From a virus, in IMG/VR virus record IMGVR_UViG_3300008267_000114, positions 1-41,376 of that record: DNA of 41,376 bases. One strand, written 5' to 3'. Positions 9,101 through 17,559 of the stretch are shown here, one piece after another (the stretch's first letter is position 1; the number at the start of each line of letters is the position of its first letter). The notes under the pieces are model-generated. The model worked only from the letters and a program-made list of their open reading frames with translations. It was not told where the DNA came from and ran no database searches. A program made the translations under genes and the position numbers.

Positions 9101-11086
9101 CTTTCTGATTTAACTGGCGCTGAGCAAGTTCTTGCTCGCGTAGGTGGTGCGACAAACGCAGCATGGAAAGTCCTTTCAATGGCTGAAACTCGTTTGGTTC
9201 GTAACCCATTGTTCTTGTCTTATGCTCGTGACGAAATGAAGACGCTGATTAATGCAGCGCAACGTTCAGGCATAGATGTAACAGACGCTGTAGTAAACAA
9301 CGAGATTCGTCAGGTTGCTTACCGTAAGGCATTGAGCCGAGTCGAACAAACTCTTTATTCCTCACGTCGCCTTACTAACGGTATGTATACAGCACGTTAT
9401 GCGATGAGCTTCCCCTTGGCTTTCTTTAATTCACAGGCAGTTGCGCTTCGCCTATTGGCTCGCAATCCAATGAATGCTTACTGGTATAACAGTATTCAAC
9501 AGGCATTTGATAATTACCAAGCCTATGAAGACCAAGATGGAAACACCTATTCTTCAATCAAGGATGTTCCAGACGGAGTAGCGGTATCTGTTAAGTATCC
9601 ACTTCCATATGGAGATAAACTTCCAAGTTGGGTTAAGACTGCTCTTAAGCCTTATACAGACCCACGTGGTGGTGGCGTTAAGTTTAATCCTAAGCAGATG
9701 GAGTTCATGGTCGCAGACCCATCCATCTCTTGGTTTGGAACAGCAACCGTATCTGAGATTATTGATAACGGATTTAGCTTCGGTCCATGGAAACTTTATG
9801 GTGAGCAGGTAGCACTATCGCTTCGTGAAACACTTGGCGATGACGTATACGAATCCACAATTCTTTACGGCGGTTATCCAACCGAAGGTAAGAACCTTGC
9901 TGAAAAAGTAAAGAACACTATGGTTCCAGGGTATCTTCAATCTTTGATTGACTCTGGCAAGTTGCCTTACCCAATCCGTCAAGCGTTTTCGCTTATCGGA
10001 CTTGAGAAGAGTGAACGATTTACTGATGAAGTTTATGCTCATTGGCGTAAAGGTTTCTCCGAGTGGGTAGCAAACGGACGTATTGGTCAGCCACCTTCAA
10101 TGAAGGATGCTGCTAAGGCAGCAGGAAATATGGCGTTCATTAGGTCTGTTGTTCAGTTCAACGCACCTATCTCAGCAACATTTGACCCAGTAACACGTGC
10201 AGCTACTGCATACTACGCAGACCTTGTAGAGATGGCTAACGGCGATTACGACGTTGCACAAAAGGTTATGCAAGATGAATGGGGACTAGACAGCCTAGCG
10301 CTTGTTGGGTCTAACCAGAAGAATGTTGCTGGCGTAGCAGCAACACTCAATGACATTAAAGTTCTTCGCAATAGCGTTAAGTTATTAGAAGAACTTGGTA
10401 ATACCAATACTAAGTATGCTGGAATGTTGTCATCTGGTTATGGCGATATTGCAGGAACTGGTAGTGGACCAAATGATTATTCTACAGAAGTAGCTTCTAT
10501 CTATAAGAGAATGAAGTTCGCGGATGGATTTAATAATCCTATTACTCAGAAGAAGAATGAAGACGAGTTAAAGAAATCTGTTCAGGCTCGTGTTGGTTGG
10601 GCTGAATACCAAAAGGCTGTTGACTGGCGCAATGCCATGATGAAGCAATATGGAATTGCATCAACATATGAGTCTAGGTATGAATACTCTGGCATCAAGC
10701 GAGTCTTTGATGACATGGTAGACGACATTGAAAAAGACTATAAGGGTTGGGTAGAAGAGCGCGATGAAGAGCGCAAGGACTACTGGAATGGAACCATTGC
10801 AGCAGTAGAAACTATCTCCAAGAACCTTGACTGGAGAACCTACGCATACTCAACTGGCAATACCAAGTGGGAAGAAATTGCTTTCTGGGTTGGTAAAGCT
10901 CGTAACTTTAAGGATGAGTATGACCGACCAAACAATAGTGACGAAAGGAAGTTGATGCTTAAGCAGCAATTCTCACAGTTCCACTATGACTACATTCAGA
11001 CGGCTTCTGATGAATTTGATGCATTTGCCACAAGATGGTTAAACAATATGCCAGAACTAGATAATGAATTCGTGGTGACAAAGTGA
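6119..11086 (+). CDS. Giant virion protein, probable internal/ejection protein
   Basis: 1655 residues, the longest gene in the window. A short region at about 60-95 is mildly hydrophobic (MSMLNFVGEKVVQPITQTVS). Residues about 680-780 are charged helix/coiled coil. The C-terminal half is rich in Tyr, Trp and Asn, with aromatic stretches such as YAMSFPLAFFNSQAVALRL that could contact membrane. No catalytic motif is recognisable. Podoviruses carry very long internal proteins ejected with the DNA, and size plus position make that the best guess. A large polyvalent-type effector is the alternative. It sits between portal and scaffold/capsid, which is earlier than in T7-like genomes. Start ATG at 6119 with AAGGAGG at 6103-6109. 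Confidence 0.6.
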   Translation: MSLTEWWSDPSVAADPTKEPKLSKVDKFKKEQDNTKVGKAEQAIVPKVMGAIEAGSKKPILGKIINPAMSMLNFVGEKVVQPITQTVSAALLTPQAMAKGKGGLTESYRYSKKQAEKISMGQAAASAVGKVAAPVLGNVSEATFLQKDFNVFDERQRDKAFRDEWAGILASGVTDLALAALGTKGAGIAVRGTAKKVVGPKRLATAEDLDDFKTELDEIVASKALPVEQQPKTGLSVLVDDAVNETNLTKLASNPLVSETSNPYRTATILSRLDNHQDVADYLLAERGDTAAFQRFFDRNPLAADHLDNYGITATAPIDNFANIGLDALDEGLVARYQKIIDAKKADDPNFARALDDFMEKARMGVIESYRPGRYAALEQIGLAKKKIKSQALYGDLKMFGQDADGGWKTQVYQTATYDRAVRLIAWTGSGRPQGYINISNPRKFEAANDLLSDLNRLQFLKGTEGAMYKRRMVEMFLDAQSDTQRAIALGRIEESVMGRLAKHYGINDMQDIASTKDAVNQIKNWHIRMNQTRDSIKEYAVKNGFVPDEGGGINVQNFLSVSNEAQNLPMLDFRRLETEVIFNARRVAGKGAKVTEGQFYGAVASRTAMNVGQFLDLANMVFSNLNLLRLAYIPKNSMVDPFARASMALESMELVKNAVPGVDNVVYNTGLLKESVKKWVPGSPASNARKQAKAAQFRVEKYRADLEPKITAHAKAEAVYDDLDKSLTKLIVARDKAKAKALKSNDVEVQNKYYELEDKVTELQSKVNDAFDEMGRLGDYVNGIAKLIQRERKDWAEFANAQGSLKQKKLLGQDAEVIEVNGQTYTIQGLADPNVRGASAYMSEIDTATNFYSASMQSEISRRLQADGARFVKIPRKNREEYMNALAHIANRQIRNELDLPVGWLMKGEKSNAEVLEWLYSPAGKEYRLRIEERFGDDMEAWVGQTREKLYAMYPDADLRKIIMERPVTYQEVDAMLYGRTDLLKEIDGPSLKLSDLTGAEQVLARVGGATNAAWKVLSMAETRLVRNPLFLSYARDEMKTLINAAQRSGIDVTDAVVNNEIRQVAYRKALSRVEQTLYSSRRLTNGMYTARYAMSFPLAFFNSQAVALRLLARNPMNAYWYNSIQQAFDNYQAYEDQDGNTYSSIKDVPDGVAVSVKYPLPYGDKLPSWVKTALKPYTDPRGGGVKFNPKQMEFMVADPSISWFGTATVSEIIDNGFSFGPWKLYGEQVALSLRETLGDDVYESTILYGGYPTEGKNLAEKVKNTMVPGYLQSLIDSGKLPYPIRQAFSLIGLEKSERFTDEVYAHWRKGFSEWVANGRIGQPPSMKDAAKAAGNMAFIRSVVQFNAPISATFDPVTRAATAYYADLVEMANGDYDVAQKVMQDEWGLDSLALVGSNQKNVAGVAATLNDIKVLRNSVKLLEELGNTNTKYAGMLSSGYGDIAGTGSGPNDYSTEVASIYKRMKFADGFNNPITQKKNEDELKKSVQARVGWAEYQKAVDWRNAMMKQYGIASTYESRYEYSGIKRVFDDMVDDIEKDYKGWVEERDEERKDYWNGTIAAVETISKNLDWRTYAYSTGNTKWEEIAFWVGKARNFKDEYDRPNNSDERKLMLKQQFSQFHYDYIQTASDEFDAFATRWLNNMPELDNEFVVTK

Positions 11087-11895
11087 AGAAACCAAATCGT
11101 AAAGATTATCCTGCGGGAAAAACAGGTGATAAGCAATACGCTCAAGCAAAGATTGAATACGAAGCCTGGGTCAAGGAACAAGAGGCTAGCAAGAAACTCA
11201 ACATCTCACCTATTAAGCTTCCTGGTATTAATCCAGAGGCTGGAATTAATGACGTTCAGGCTAAGTCTTGGTTCAAATACAGCGCTGCTACAGCCAAAAA
11301 AGGTTCTGAGGCTCGTAAATATTACGACCGTTTCGTAGCTATTCTTAAGAAGTCTGGTATCCCAGAAAGCAAATGGCAGTCTGTATGGAGTGATGCTGTT
11401 GACTGGGTAGGAACACCTGGTTCTGGTTCAACTGGCGACCCATCTATGTATCTAAATGTCTGGAATCCAGGCGATTATACAAAGGGTGATGGCAGCACAA
11501 AGAAGTATGGAACTACTAAGAATAGAACCGAAACAACTACTCAATATAGCGCATCTAATGCTGCTGATTATCTAAGTAAAACATTTGAGCAAGAGATTGG
11601 CAGAACTGCCACCAAAGAAGAAATTGATGCTTATATAGCTGGTGTCAACGCTGCTGCTAAAAAGGAACCTTCTGTCTATGAAGGAACAACTACAAATGCT
11701 CCAGGCAAGGGTGGGCTTTTAGAAACAACAACCACCAAGGCAACCCAGACAACTGGCTTTGACCCTGCAATTTATGCAGCTAACTTTGCTAGAAGTCGTC
11801 CCGACTTCGCAGAATCTTTTGCTACAAAGAATTTCTTAAAGATTATTCAGGGAGTTCTTAAAGACCCTAATGCTATCGGAACGGTGGTCGAGTAA
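11083..11895 (+). CDS. Virion-module protein of unknown function
   Basis: 270 residues, GTG start overlapping the previous stop (GTGA). The N-terminus is basic (MKKPNRKDYPAGKTGDKQYA) and the middle contains polar Thr/Gly stretches, as in ETTTTKATQTTGF. The last 45 residues resemble a short helical module (PAIYAANFARSRPDFAESFA). No enzyme motif. Tight coupling to the giant protein and the LysM proteins suggests they act in the same structure. Confidence 0.6.
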   Translation: MKKPNRKDYPAGKTGDKQYAQAKIEYEAWVKEQEASKKLNISPIKLPGINPEAGINDVQAKSWFKYSAATAKKGSEARKYYDRFVAILKKSGIPESKWQSVWSDAVDWVGTPGSGSTGDPSMYLNVWNPGDYTKGDGSTKKYGTTKNRTETTTQYSASNAADYLSKTFEQEIGRTATKEEIDAYIAGVNAAAKKEPSVYEGTTTNAPGKGGLLETTTTKATQTTGFDPAIYAANFARSRPDFAESFATKNFLKIIQGVLKDPNAIGTVVE

Positions 11896-13178
11896 TGGCA
11901 GATACAAAAGTAACGGTAAAGAGTGGTCAAACACTTTCTTCTATAGCTAAGGCTAACGGAACAACAGTTGCTGCCATTAAAAAGGCTAACCCTGTTCTTA
12001 CTACCAACCCTAAATATAACGGTGGTAATACAATATTTGCTGGAACTAAACTTACAATTCCAGGTAAGGCTCCAGCTACAGCAACTGCTAAGGCAACTGC
12101 AACATCAACACCAATTGTGTCCAATACAAGCACAACAGTTGCCAACACAAGTTTATATACAAGCAATGTAACTGCATCTGTTAATTCATCTACAACAGTT
12201 CCGATGGCAACCGATAGGTTGTCTATGGCGCAACTACAATCACAGTTTGGTATTACGGCTGCGGTTATTAATAACGACCCAAGCCTACTGGCTGCTCTTA
12301 ATAGAATCCTTGGTAAAGACGCAAACGGAAACGATGTCGGACCAATGGTTACTGACCCAGCATTAATGGAAGCTATTGTCAAAGGCACATCTTGGTATCG
12401 TGACCAAACAGATACACAACGTTCTTATGATTACGCAAGAGCAACTAACCCTGGTCAGTTTGCTGCAGACTTGCAAAAGAATGCAAGCAACATTGTTAAA
12501 CAATATGCTGACTTAGGTCTTACCATTACAGCTAGCCAAGCAATTGAATACGCTAACAACATGATGAAGCAAGCCATTATTAAAGATGGCAAGGTCGTTA
12601 GATTTGACCAAGATTATCTTAATAAGTTAATGGCTGATTCAATCAAGTTTGTTAAGACAAACTCAATTGATGGTCGAGTTGTTTATACAGGTCTTGCTGG
12701 AAAACTAGAAACATTAGCAAGCAAATTATATACCACAGCACGTGACTATGGATTTGAACAAACCACATCAAATGCTAACTTCACTAAATGGTTTGAAGCC
12801 AGCATGAAAGGTCTTGTTGCTGGAACATTAAAAGAAGAAGATTTGGATAACGAACTACAGACTAGAGCAAAGTCATTTGCTCCTGGTCTAGCTAAGTTCA
12901 TCGACCAAGGTCAGACTTTACGTCAAGCAGCAGACCCATGGCTTCAAGCAATTTCCGATACATGGGAAGTGGATATTAACTCTGTTGACCTTAACGATGA
13001 CTTTGTTCAAAGAGCTATCAATATGCAAGATAAAGACGGCAACTTCACAACAATGAATTTATACGATACAAAGAAACTTGCACGTCGTAGCGCTAAATGG
13101 GATACAACTCAAACAGCAAAAGAAGAAAAGACTTCTATTGCTTCACGCATTCTTAAAGACTTTGGATTCCTGGGGTAA
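11895..13178 (+). CDS. LysM-domain virion protein (N-terminal LysM)
   Basis: 427 residues, start coupled to the preceding stop (TAATG). A LysM domain occupies about residues 6-58 (VTVKSGQTLSSIAKANG to GTKLTIPG), followed by a Thr/Ser/Ala linker and a helical body of about 300 residues with no recognised fold. LysM domains bind peptidoglycan glycan strands. In a virion module such a protein probably helps anchor the ejection apparatus to the cell wall. The helical body may be related to a part of the next protein, but this was not aligned. Confidence 0.75.
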   Translation: MADTKVTVKSGQTLSSIAKANGTTVAAIKKANPVLTTNPKYNGGNTIFAGTKLTIPGKAPATATAKATATSTPIVSNTSTTVANTSLYTSNVTASVNSSTTVPMATDRLSMAQLQSQFGITAAVINNDPSLLAALNRILGKDANGNDVGPMVTDPALMEAIVKGTSWYRDQTDTQRSYDYARATNPGQFAADLQKNASNIVKQYADLGLTITASQAIEYANNMMKQAIIKDGKVVRFDQDYLNKLMADSIKFVKTNSIDGRVVYTGLAGKLETLASKLYTTARDYGFEQTTSNANFTKWFEASMKGLVAGTLKEEDLDNELQTRAKSFAPGLAKFIDQGQTLRQAADPWLQAISDTWEVDINSVDLNDDFVQRAINMQDKDGNFTTMNLYDTKKLARRSAKWDTTQTAKEEKTSIASRILKDFGFLG

Positions 13179-13181
13179 CTA

Positions 13182-14822
13182 ATGCCAAGAGATTTATATG
13201 ACTATGCTGCTTCGGTTCAACAGGCAATTAATTATGATGCCATTGAAAGACAGCGTTTTGCTAATGCTGCATCTGTAGCATCTGCCAGTGCAGCTGCTGC
13301 ACCTACAACTAAGCAGGTTCCAGTAAATGTAACTGTTAAGCCTGGTGACACTCTTTCAGCAATTGCTGCTGCAAACGATATGTCACTAAAAGAACTTTAT
13401 GCATTAAACCCTAAGTTTAAGACCAACCCTAAGTATGAGGGTGGCAATATGATTTGGTCTGGAACTACAGTTAAAGTTGGAACGACATCTCAGCCAGTTA
13501 CTACAAAAGTAGTTCCCCAAACTACTCCAACCACTACTGCTCCAACTACTACTCAGCCAACAACAACTGAACCAACTACTACTGAACCTACAACAACTGA
13601 ACCTACAACAACTGAACCTACTACTACCAATCCAGTAACTACCAATCCAGTAACTACTAGCCCTTCTACGGTCGTAGTTGGTGGTGGACTTGGCTTAGGT
13701 GCAGGTGGCTCAGGACCAGATGCTGCAGCAACAGGCGCAGTCAATGACCAAATTAAAGCTTTAACTGACCAGATTGCTGCAATGCAGGCTGCATTTACAG
13801 CGGAAATTGGAAAGCCAAAAGTTGTTGGAACACGAACAGTTCGCAAAACTGGCGGTGTTGTAGATGTAGTTGAAATTATGTCTGATGGTTCTGTTGGTAA
13901 AACAATTGAATCATACAAAGACTTTGGCGCTCGTGACTCCGTCATGAAGATGTTTGAGAACACTGGTCTTGGTCAAGATTTTATTAAGTCTTTAATGGAT
14001 ACAATCGACCAGGTATATGAAGAAAACATTATGCCTACCGACTCACAGGTTCTTAATACTATCTATAGTAGCGATGCATATAAGACACGGTTCGCAGCTA
14101 ACGAAGCTATCCGTAAGCGCATATCTGAAGGCAAGGGTCGTCCTGGTGACAGACTTCTTAGCCCAGCAGAATACATTGCAGCAGAAGACGGATACCGTGA
14201 GATTCTTCAAGAGTCTGGACTACCTACTGGCTTCTATGACCAACAGGAAGATTTTACTAATTTGATTTCTAATGCTATTAGCGTTAGTGAATTAACAGCA
14301 CGTGTAAACATTGCACAGAATGCTCTTCAAAAGGCAGACCAGTCAATCGTTAAAGCGCTTAAAGATTACTACGACTTAAGCACTGGCGACCTTGTCGCTT
14401 ATATGTTAGATAACCAGAAAGCGTTTGACGCAATTAACTCTCGTTATCAATACTCAACAGAGCAGGCTAAGTTGATGTATACATCTGCTGAAGTTGGTGG
14501 AGCAGCCACACGTGCAGGTATGACAGAAGGTATCTCTAAGGGATTTGCTGAAGAGATTACTAAGGCAGGTAAAGCAGACTCTGCTGAACGTGCATTCCAA
14601 GGTGCTGCTCGTGACCAAGGCGATTATCGCCGATTGATGTCACTGTATGGTGAAACTGCTGGCATTGAAGATTTAGCACGTGAGTCGCTAGCTCTTGCTG
14701 GTGGTGCTGAAGTTGGTATCAAGACTAAGAAGCTTGCATCTAAAGAACGCGCCAAGTTCCAACAACGAGGCGCTATTGATAAATCATCGTTGGGTTCTCG
14801 TTTAAGAACACCTGACATTTAA
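13182..14822 (+). CDS. LysM-domain virion protein with Thr-Pro linker
   Basis: 546 residues. A short helical head (1-45) precedes a LysM domain (about 48-100; VKPGDTLSAIAAANDMSLKE). A Thr/Pro linker of TEPTT repeats (about 115-165) and a Gly-rich hinge follow, then a helical C-terminal body of about 350 residues. The LysM shares the NPKYxGGNxIxxGT signature with the neighbouring protein, suggesting duplication. The long linker would let the LysM reach the wall from a particle-bound body (inference). ATG three bases after the previous stop. Confidence 0.75.
   Translation: MPRDLYDYAASVQQAINYDAIERQRFANAASVASASAAAAPTTKQVPVNVTVKPGDTLSAIAAANDMSLKELYALNPKFKTNPKYEGGNMIWSGTTVKVGTTSQPVTTKVVPQTTPTTTAPTTTQPTTTEPTTTEPTTTEPTTTEPTTTNPVTTNPVTTSPSTVVVGGGLGLGAGGSGPDAAATGAVNDQIKALTDQIAAMQAAFTAEIGKPKVVGTRTVRKTGGVVDVVEIMSDGSVGKTIESYKDFGARDSVMKMFENTGLGQDFIKSLMDTIDQVYEENIMPTDSQVLNTIYSSDAYKTRFAANEAIRKRISEGKGRPGDRLLSPAEYIAAEDGYREILQESGLPTGFYDQQEDFTNLISNAISVSELTARVNIAQNALQKADQSIVKALKDYYDLSTGDLVAYMLDNQKAFDAINSRYQYSTEQAKLMYTSAEVGGAATRAGMTEGISKGFAEEITKAGKADSAERAFQGAARDQGDYRRLMSLYGETAGIEDLARESLALAGGAEVGIKTKKLASKERAKFQQRGAIDKSSLGSRLRTPDI
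13528..13660 (+). repeat. Tandem 15-base repeat coding TEPTT
   Basis: Units of the type CCTACAACAACTGAA repeat in phase within the linker of the LysM protein, with imperfect copies at both edges (TTTAPTTTQP at the start, NPVTTNPVTT at the end). Such in-frame repeats change length easily by slippage, so related genomes may differ here. Confidence 0.7.
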
Positions 14823-14963
14823 TAGATTCCGTCCCAGACGTTCCAGCCCTGGTGATGTGTATAAGTCTGGAAGTCATCACGTCTACAAATTACTACCCCT
14901 GGTAAGGAGTACGTGTGGTGCAAAACCCGATGAGGGTTTCAACTACTAATAAGGGAGAAAACA
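14823..14963 (+). promoter_or_regulatory. Structured intergenic region before scaffold/capsid
   Basis: 141 bases without a convincing gene. GTGATG (about 14851-14856) can pair with CATCAC (about 14874-14879), and AAACCC (14923-14928) with GGGTTT (14934-14939) around GATGA. Neither has a T-run, so they are not clear terminators. This is the only sizeable gap in the structural operon and precedes the genes needed in greatest amount, so a promoter or RNA-processing site is plausible. No convincing -35/-10 pair was found. Confidence 0.35.
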
Positions 14964-15413
14964 ATGGCAGAAGAATACCTAGAGTACGACTTCGAAGATG
15001 AAGACAATGGCAGTGGAACTGACCTAGTAAAGAAACTTCGCAAGCAAATTGATTCACTTTCCAAGCAACTTAAGGAACGCGATGAAATTCTTGCAGAGTA
15101 TACAACACTAAGTCATGAAGCTTCTGTTGGGGAAATCTTAGAAAGTTTCGGACTTAATCCACGAATCGCAAAATTCATCCCAGATGAAGTTGGCGCTGAC
15201 GAGGATGCTGTCGCACAATGGTTAAATGAATACGGCGATGCATTTGGTATCGAAGCCGTTGAAGAGGGGACTCCGTCCCCTGACGCTCAAGCATATGAGC
15301 AAATGTCAGAATTTGACGATGGAACAATTGACCCATTCGTGGGTCAAGACTTAGCTTCTCGGATTGCGAACGCAGGTTCGCCAGAGGAACTAAGTAACCT
15401 ACTCAAAGGCTGA
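14964..15413 (+). CDS. Probable capsid scaffolding protein
   Basis: 149 residues, strongly acidic, with a predicted coiled coil at about 20-50 (KKLRKQIDSLSKQLKERDEI). It lies directly upstream of the major capsid gene. Size, acidity, coiled coil and position are typical of scaffold proteins that guide prohead assembly. Strong RBS (AAGGGAG, 14951-14957). Confidence 0.75.
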   Translation: MAEEYLEYDFEDEDNGSGTDLVKKLRKQIDSLSKQLKERDEILAEYTTLSHEASVGEILESFGLNPRIAKFIPDEVGADEDAVAQWLNEYGDAFGIEAVEEGTPSPDAQAYEQMSEFDDGTIDPFVGQDLASRIANAGSPEELSNLLKG

Positions 15414-15447
15414 TACGTCCACAATCAAACCTAATTAGAAGGAAATC

Positions 15448-16422
15448 ATGCCTACTACACCAGCAACATCAACAACGACATCAACAATGTCGAACTTGAT
15501 TCAGACGGCGTATGACAAGTATATTGAGTTTAACCTTCGCTCAGAACCAATGTTCCGCAAGTTTGCGGACAAGCGTCCTGTCGATGTAACAAACCCAGGT
15601 AATACAGTCGTCTTCCAGGTCTACAAGGACCTATCTCGTGCAACTACTGCACTAACACAGACACAAGACCCAGACGCAGTAACACTCAACAACACCGATA
15701 AGGTTAATGTTGTAGTTGATGAATACGGTAACGCCGTAATCACAACTGAGCGTCTTGCTCTTGAGTCAATCTCAGCGATTGACCCAGCTGTTGCAGACAT
15801 GTTGTCATTCAACATGCGCGATTCTCTTGATTCATTAGTATGGAACAAGTTGACATCTCTTGCAACAATGCGTTACACAGGAACAGCATCTGCTGATGAA
15901 TCAACACTTAACGGTGAGAACGTTTCATCAAGCACAACAGCTCCATACATCTCTGCAGCTCTTGCTCGCAAGGGTGTTGCAAAGCTTCGTGGCGCATCTG
16001 TGCAACCACGTGAAGGTGGCTTCTATACAGCGCTTATCCACCCAGATGTTTCTTTTGACCTTCGTTCAGAAGCAGCAACTGCAGGAAACGTTTCATGGCA
16101 GCTTCCACACACCTACACAGAGGCTGGCGTTGCCAACCTATGGAATGGTGAAATCGGTATCTACGACCAGGTTCGTTATATCGAAACTCCACGTGCTGAG
16201 GCTATCTCTGGCTCAGGCACATCTAAGGTTTACGCAACTGTTCTCCTTGGAAAGCAAGCTCTTGTTGAAGCAGTTTCTTATGAGCCAAAGACCGTTATTG
16301 GTCCAGTAACAGATAAGTTGATGCGCTTCCGCCCAGCGGGTTGGAAGGGTCTACTTGGATGGAACGTCTACCGCAAGGAAGCACGTTATGTCATCCAGAC
16401 AAAGTCAAGCATCGCTTCCTAG
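15448..16422 (+). CDS. Major capsid protein, N4-gp56 family
   Basis: 324 residues, the right length for the N4-gp56 family of HK97-fold capsid proteins. Recognisable stretches are LIQTAYDKYIEFNLRSEP near the N-terminus, the DEYGNAVITTERLALESI strand-helix region, FYTALIHPDVSFDLRS in the middle and YEPKTVIGPVTDKLMRF plus a final WNVYRKEARYVIQTKSS. It follows scaffold and is followed by a strong hairpin that would set transcript stability or level. Good RBS (AGAAGGAA). Confidence 0.87.
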   Translation: MPTTPATSTTTSTMSNLIQTAYDKYIEFNLRSEPMFRKFADKRPVDVTNPGNTVVFQVYKDLSRATTALTQTQDPDAVTLNNTDKVNVVVDEYGNAVITTERLALESISAIDPAVADMLSFNMRDSLDSLVWNKLTSLATMRYTGTASADESTLNGENVSSSTTAPYISAALARKGVAKLRGASVQPREGGFYTALIHPDVSFDLRSEAATAGNVSWQLPHTYTEAGVANLWNGEIGIYDQVRYIETPRAEAISGSGTSKVYATVLLGKQALVEAVSYEPKTVIGPVTDKLMRFRPAGWKGLLGWNVYRKEARYVIQTKSSIAS

Positions 16423-16434
16423 TTTACATAGTGG

Positions 16435-16458
16435 GAGGGGCGGGCAACCGCCCCTCTT
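16435..16458 (+). terminator. Hairpin after capsid gene (9-base stem, GCAA loop)
   Basis: GAGGGGCGG (16435-16443) pairs perfectly with CCGCCCCTC (16448-16456) around a GNRA-type GCAA loop. Only two T follow, so full termination is doubtful; partial termination or protection of the capsid mRNA 3' end is likely. The next gene's RBS (AAGGAG, 16464-16469) follows immediately. Confidence 0.6.
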
Positions 16459-16474
16459 CACATAAGGAGATAAG

Positions 16475-16675
16475 TTGGCTAAGAAAAAGAAGGCTGAAGA
16501 ATTACCACTTGATTTCTTTACGCCACTCCAAAGTTATGCAATACAGGCACACGAGTTATATAACTCATTTGCCGAGGCAGGTTTTACAGAAGGCGAAGCG
16601 TGGGAATTAATGATTCGCCATCTACCTGAATGGGAATTAGACGAACCAGATTTTATAGATAAGGAAGAAGAATAA
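16475..16675 (+). CDS. Small acidic protein downstream of capsid
   Basis: 66 residues, TTG start with AAGGAG upstream. It has a basic first six residues, then acidic sequence with aromatic residues (PLDFFTPLQSYAIQAHELYN) ending in EPDFIDKEEE. Unknown function. Its place between capsid and small basic proteins suggests a minor head component. Confidence 0.65.
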   Translation: MAKKKKAEELPLDFFTPLQSYAIQAHELYNSFAEAGFTEGEAWELMIRHLPEWELDEPDFIDKEEE

Positions 16676-16797
16676 TGCCAAAAGTAGGAAAGAAAGAATT
16701 TGCATACACCGCTAAGGGTATGGCAATGGCGAAGATGGAAGCCAAGAAGACTGGCAAGAAAATTGCCGTAAAGAAGCCTAAACTAAAGAAGAAGTAA
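16675..16797 (+). CDS. Very small Lys-rich protein
   Basis: 40 residues, about a third Lys (ending KKPKLKKK). ATG overlaps the previous stop (TAATG) and the gene ends directly against the next ATG (16798). Seamless packing supports coding. It may be a DNA-associated or head-lining peptide; function unknown. Confidence 0.6.
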   Translation: MPKVGKKEFAYTAKGMAMAKMEAKKTGKKIAVKKPKLKKK

Positions 16798-17073
16798 ATG
16801 GACCCAAGACTAAAACGAGCAGGTGTATCTGGTTTTAATAAACCAAAAAGAACACCTAGCCATCCAACAAAGTCACACGTGGTAGTAGCCAAGTCTGGCT
16901 CCCAAGTAAAGACTATTCGTTTTGGTCAACAAGGGGTCAGTGGTTCACCTAAGAAAGCAGGCGAAGGCAGAGCCTATCGCCAACGTCGTCAATCATTCAA
17001 AGCTCGTCATGCAAAGAACATATCTAAAGGCGTTATGTCTGCAGCGTATTGGGCAGATAAGGTGAAATGGTAA
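16798..17073 (+). CDS. Small basic phage protein of the FGQ..RQSFKARH type
   Basis: 91 residues, highly basic. The C-terminal half (VKTIRFGQQGVSGSP, then RQSFKARHAKN and SAAYWADKVKW) resembles small conserved proteins found in many environmental phages; I recall the pattern rather than a named function. Possibly a virion component. Confidence 0.65.
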   Translation: MDPRLKRAGVSGFNKPKRTPSHPTKSHVVVAKSGSQVKTIRFGQQGVSGSPKKAGEGRAYRQRRQSFKARHAKNISKGVMSAAYWADKVKW

Positions 17074-17330
17074 TGGCAAAGATTTTTCGTGGACCAACCA
17101 TGAAGATAAAACTTGGTATGCAAAATGACCTTTGGTTTGTTTCATACCCATGGGGTAAGACAGTAGTTAAAAGCACCAGTGGTGCTTGGTCAACAATTGT
17201 TTCACCACAAGATTCCACATTAAAAGATTATGCCCGCGTATTACGTGGTGGGTATGACAACCCTATTACAGAAGCAGAGGCAGCAGAATTAACTGCTGCA
17301 GGTTATGGAGAATACATTGTCGAAGTGTAG
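17073..17330 (+). CDS. Small protein, unknown function
   Basis: 85 residues from ATG 17073, which overlaps the previous stop (TAATG) and has AAGGTG at a proper distance; an ATG at 17067 is too close to that RBS. The sequence looks like a small beta domain (KLGMQNDLWFVSYPWGKTVV) followed by helices with EAEAAELTAAGYG. No family named. Confidence 0.6.
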   Translation: MAKIFRGPTMKIKLGMQNDLWFVSYPWGKTVVKSTSGAWSTIVSPQDSTLKDYARVLRGGYDNPITEAEAAELTAAGYGEYIVEV

Positions 17331-17559
17331 AAGCGGTTGCAAGACCCAAGACCATGAGTCATGGGGTGAATGCCTTAAGGCATCTAACATTGCTATTAGC
17401 AATGAACCAGTTGCTGCTGCTATTAAAAATACAGACCGAGAGTTGAGCGCTTATCGTGATGCTCGCAAGCTTGGTATCCAACCTGCTTCAACAAAAATGA
17501 AAGATATACAAAAGGCTGTCAGAGTATCTGACACTATTGGAAGGGCAGCAAAAGCATAA
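17317..17559 (+). CDS. Small Cys-containing protein (CRSGC motif)
   Basis: 80 residues from TTG 17317, chosen because GGAG (17307-17310) lies at RBS distance; ATG 17305 is the alternative. It begins MSKCRSGCKTQDHESWGECL, with three Cys and a His that could bind metal. Similar N-termini are common in small proteins of actinophage structural modules. The rest is helical. Function unknown. Confidence 0.6.
   Translation: MSKCRSGCKTQDHESWGECLKASNIAISNEPVAAAIKNTDRELSAYRDARKLGIQPASTKMKDIQKAVRVSDTIGRAAKA

Noticed and set aside
13528-13660. Regular repeats considered as a CRISPR-like array
   Set aside because: Units are tandem, in frame and without spacers; they encode the TEPTT linker.
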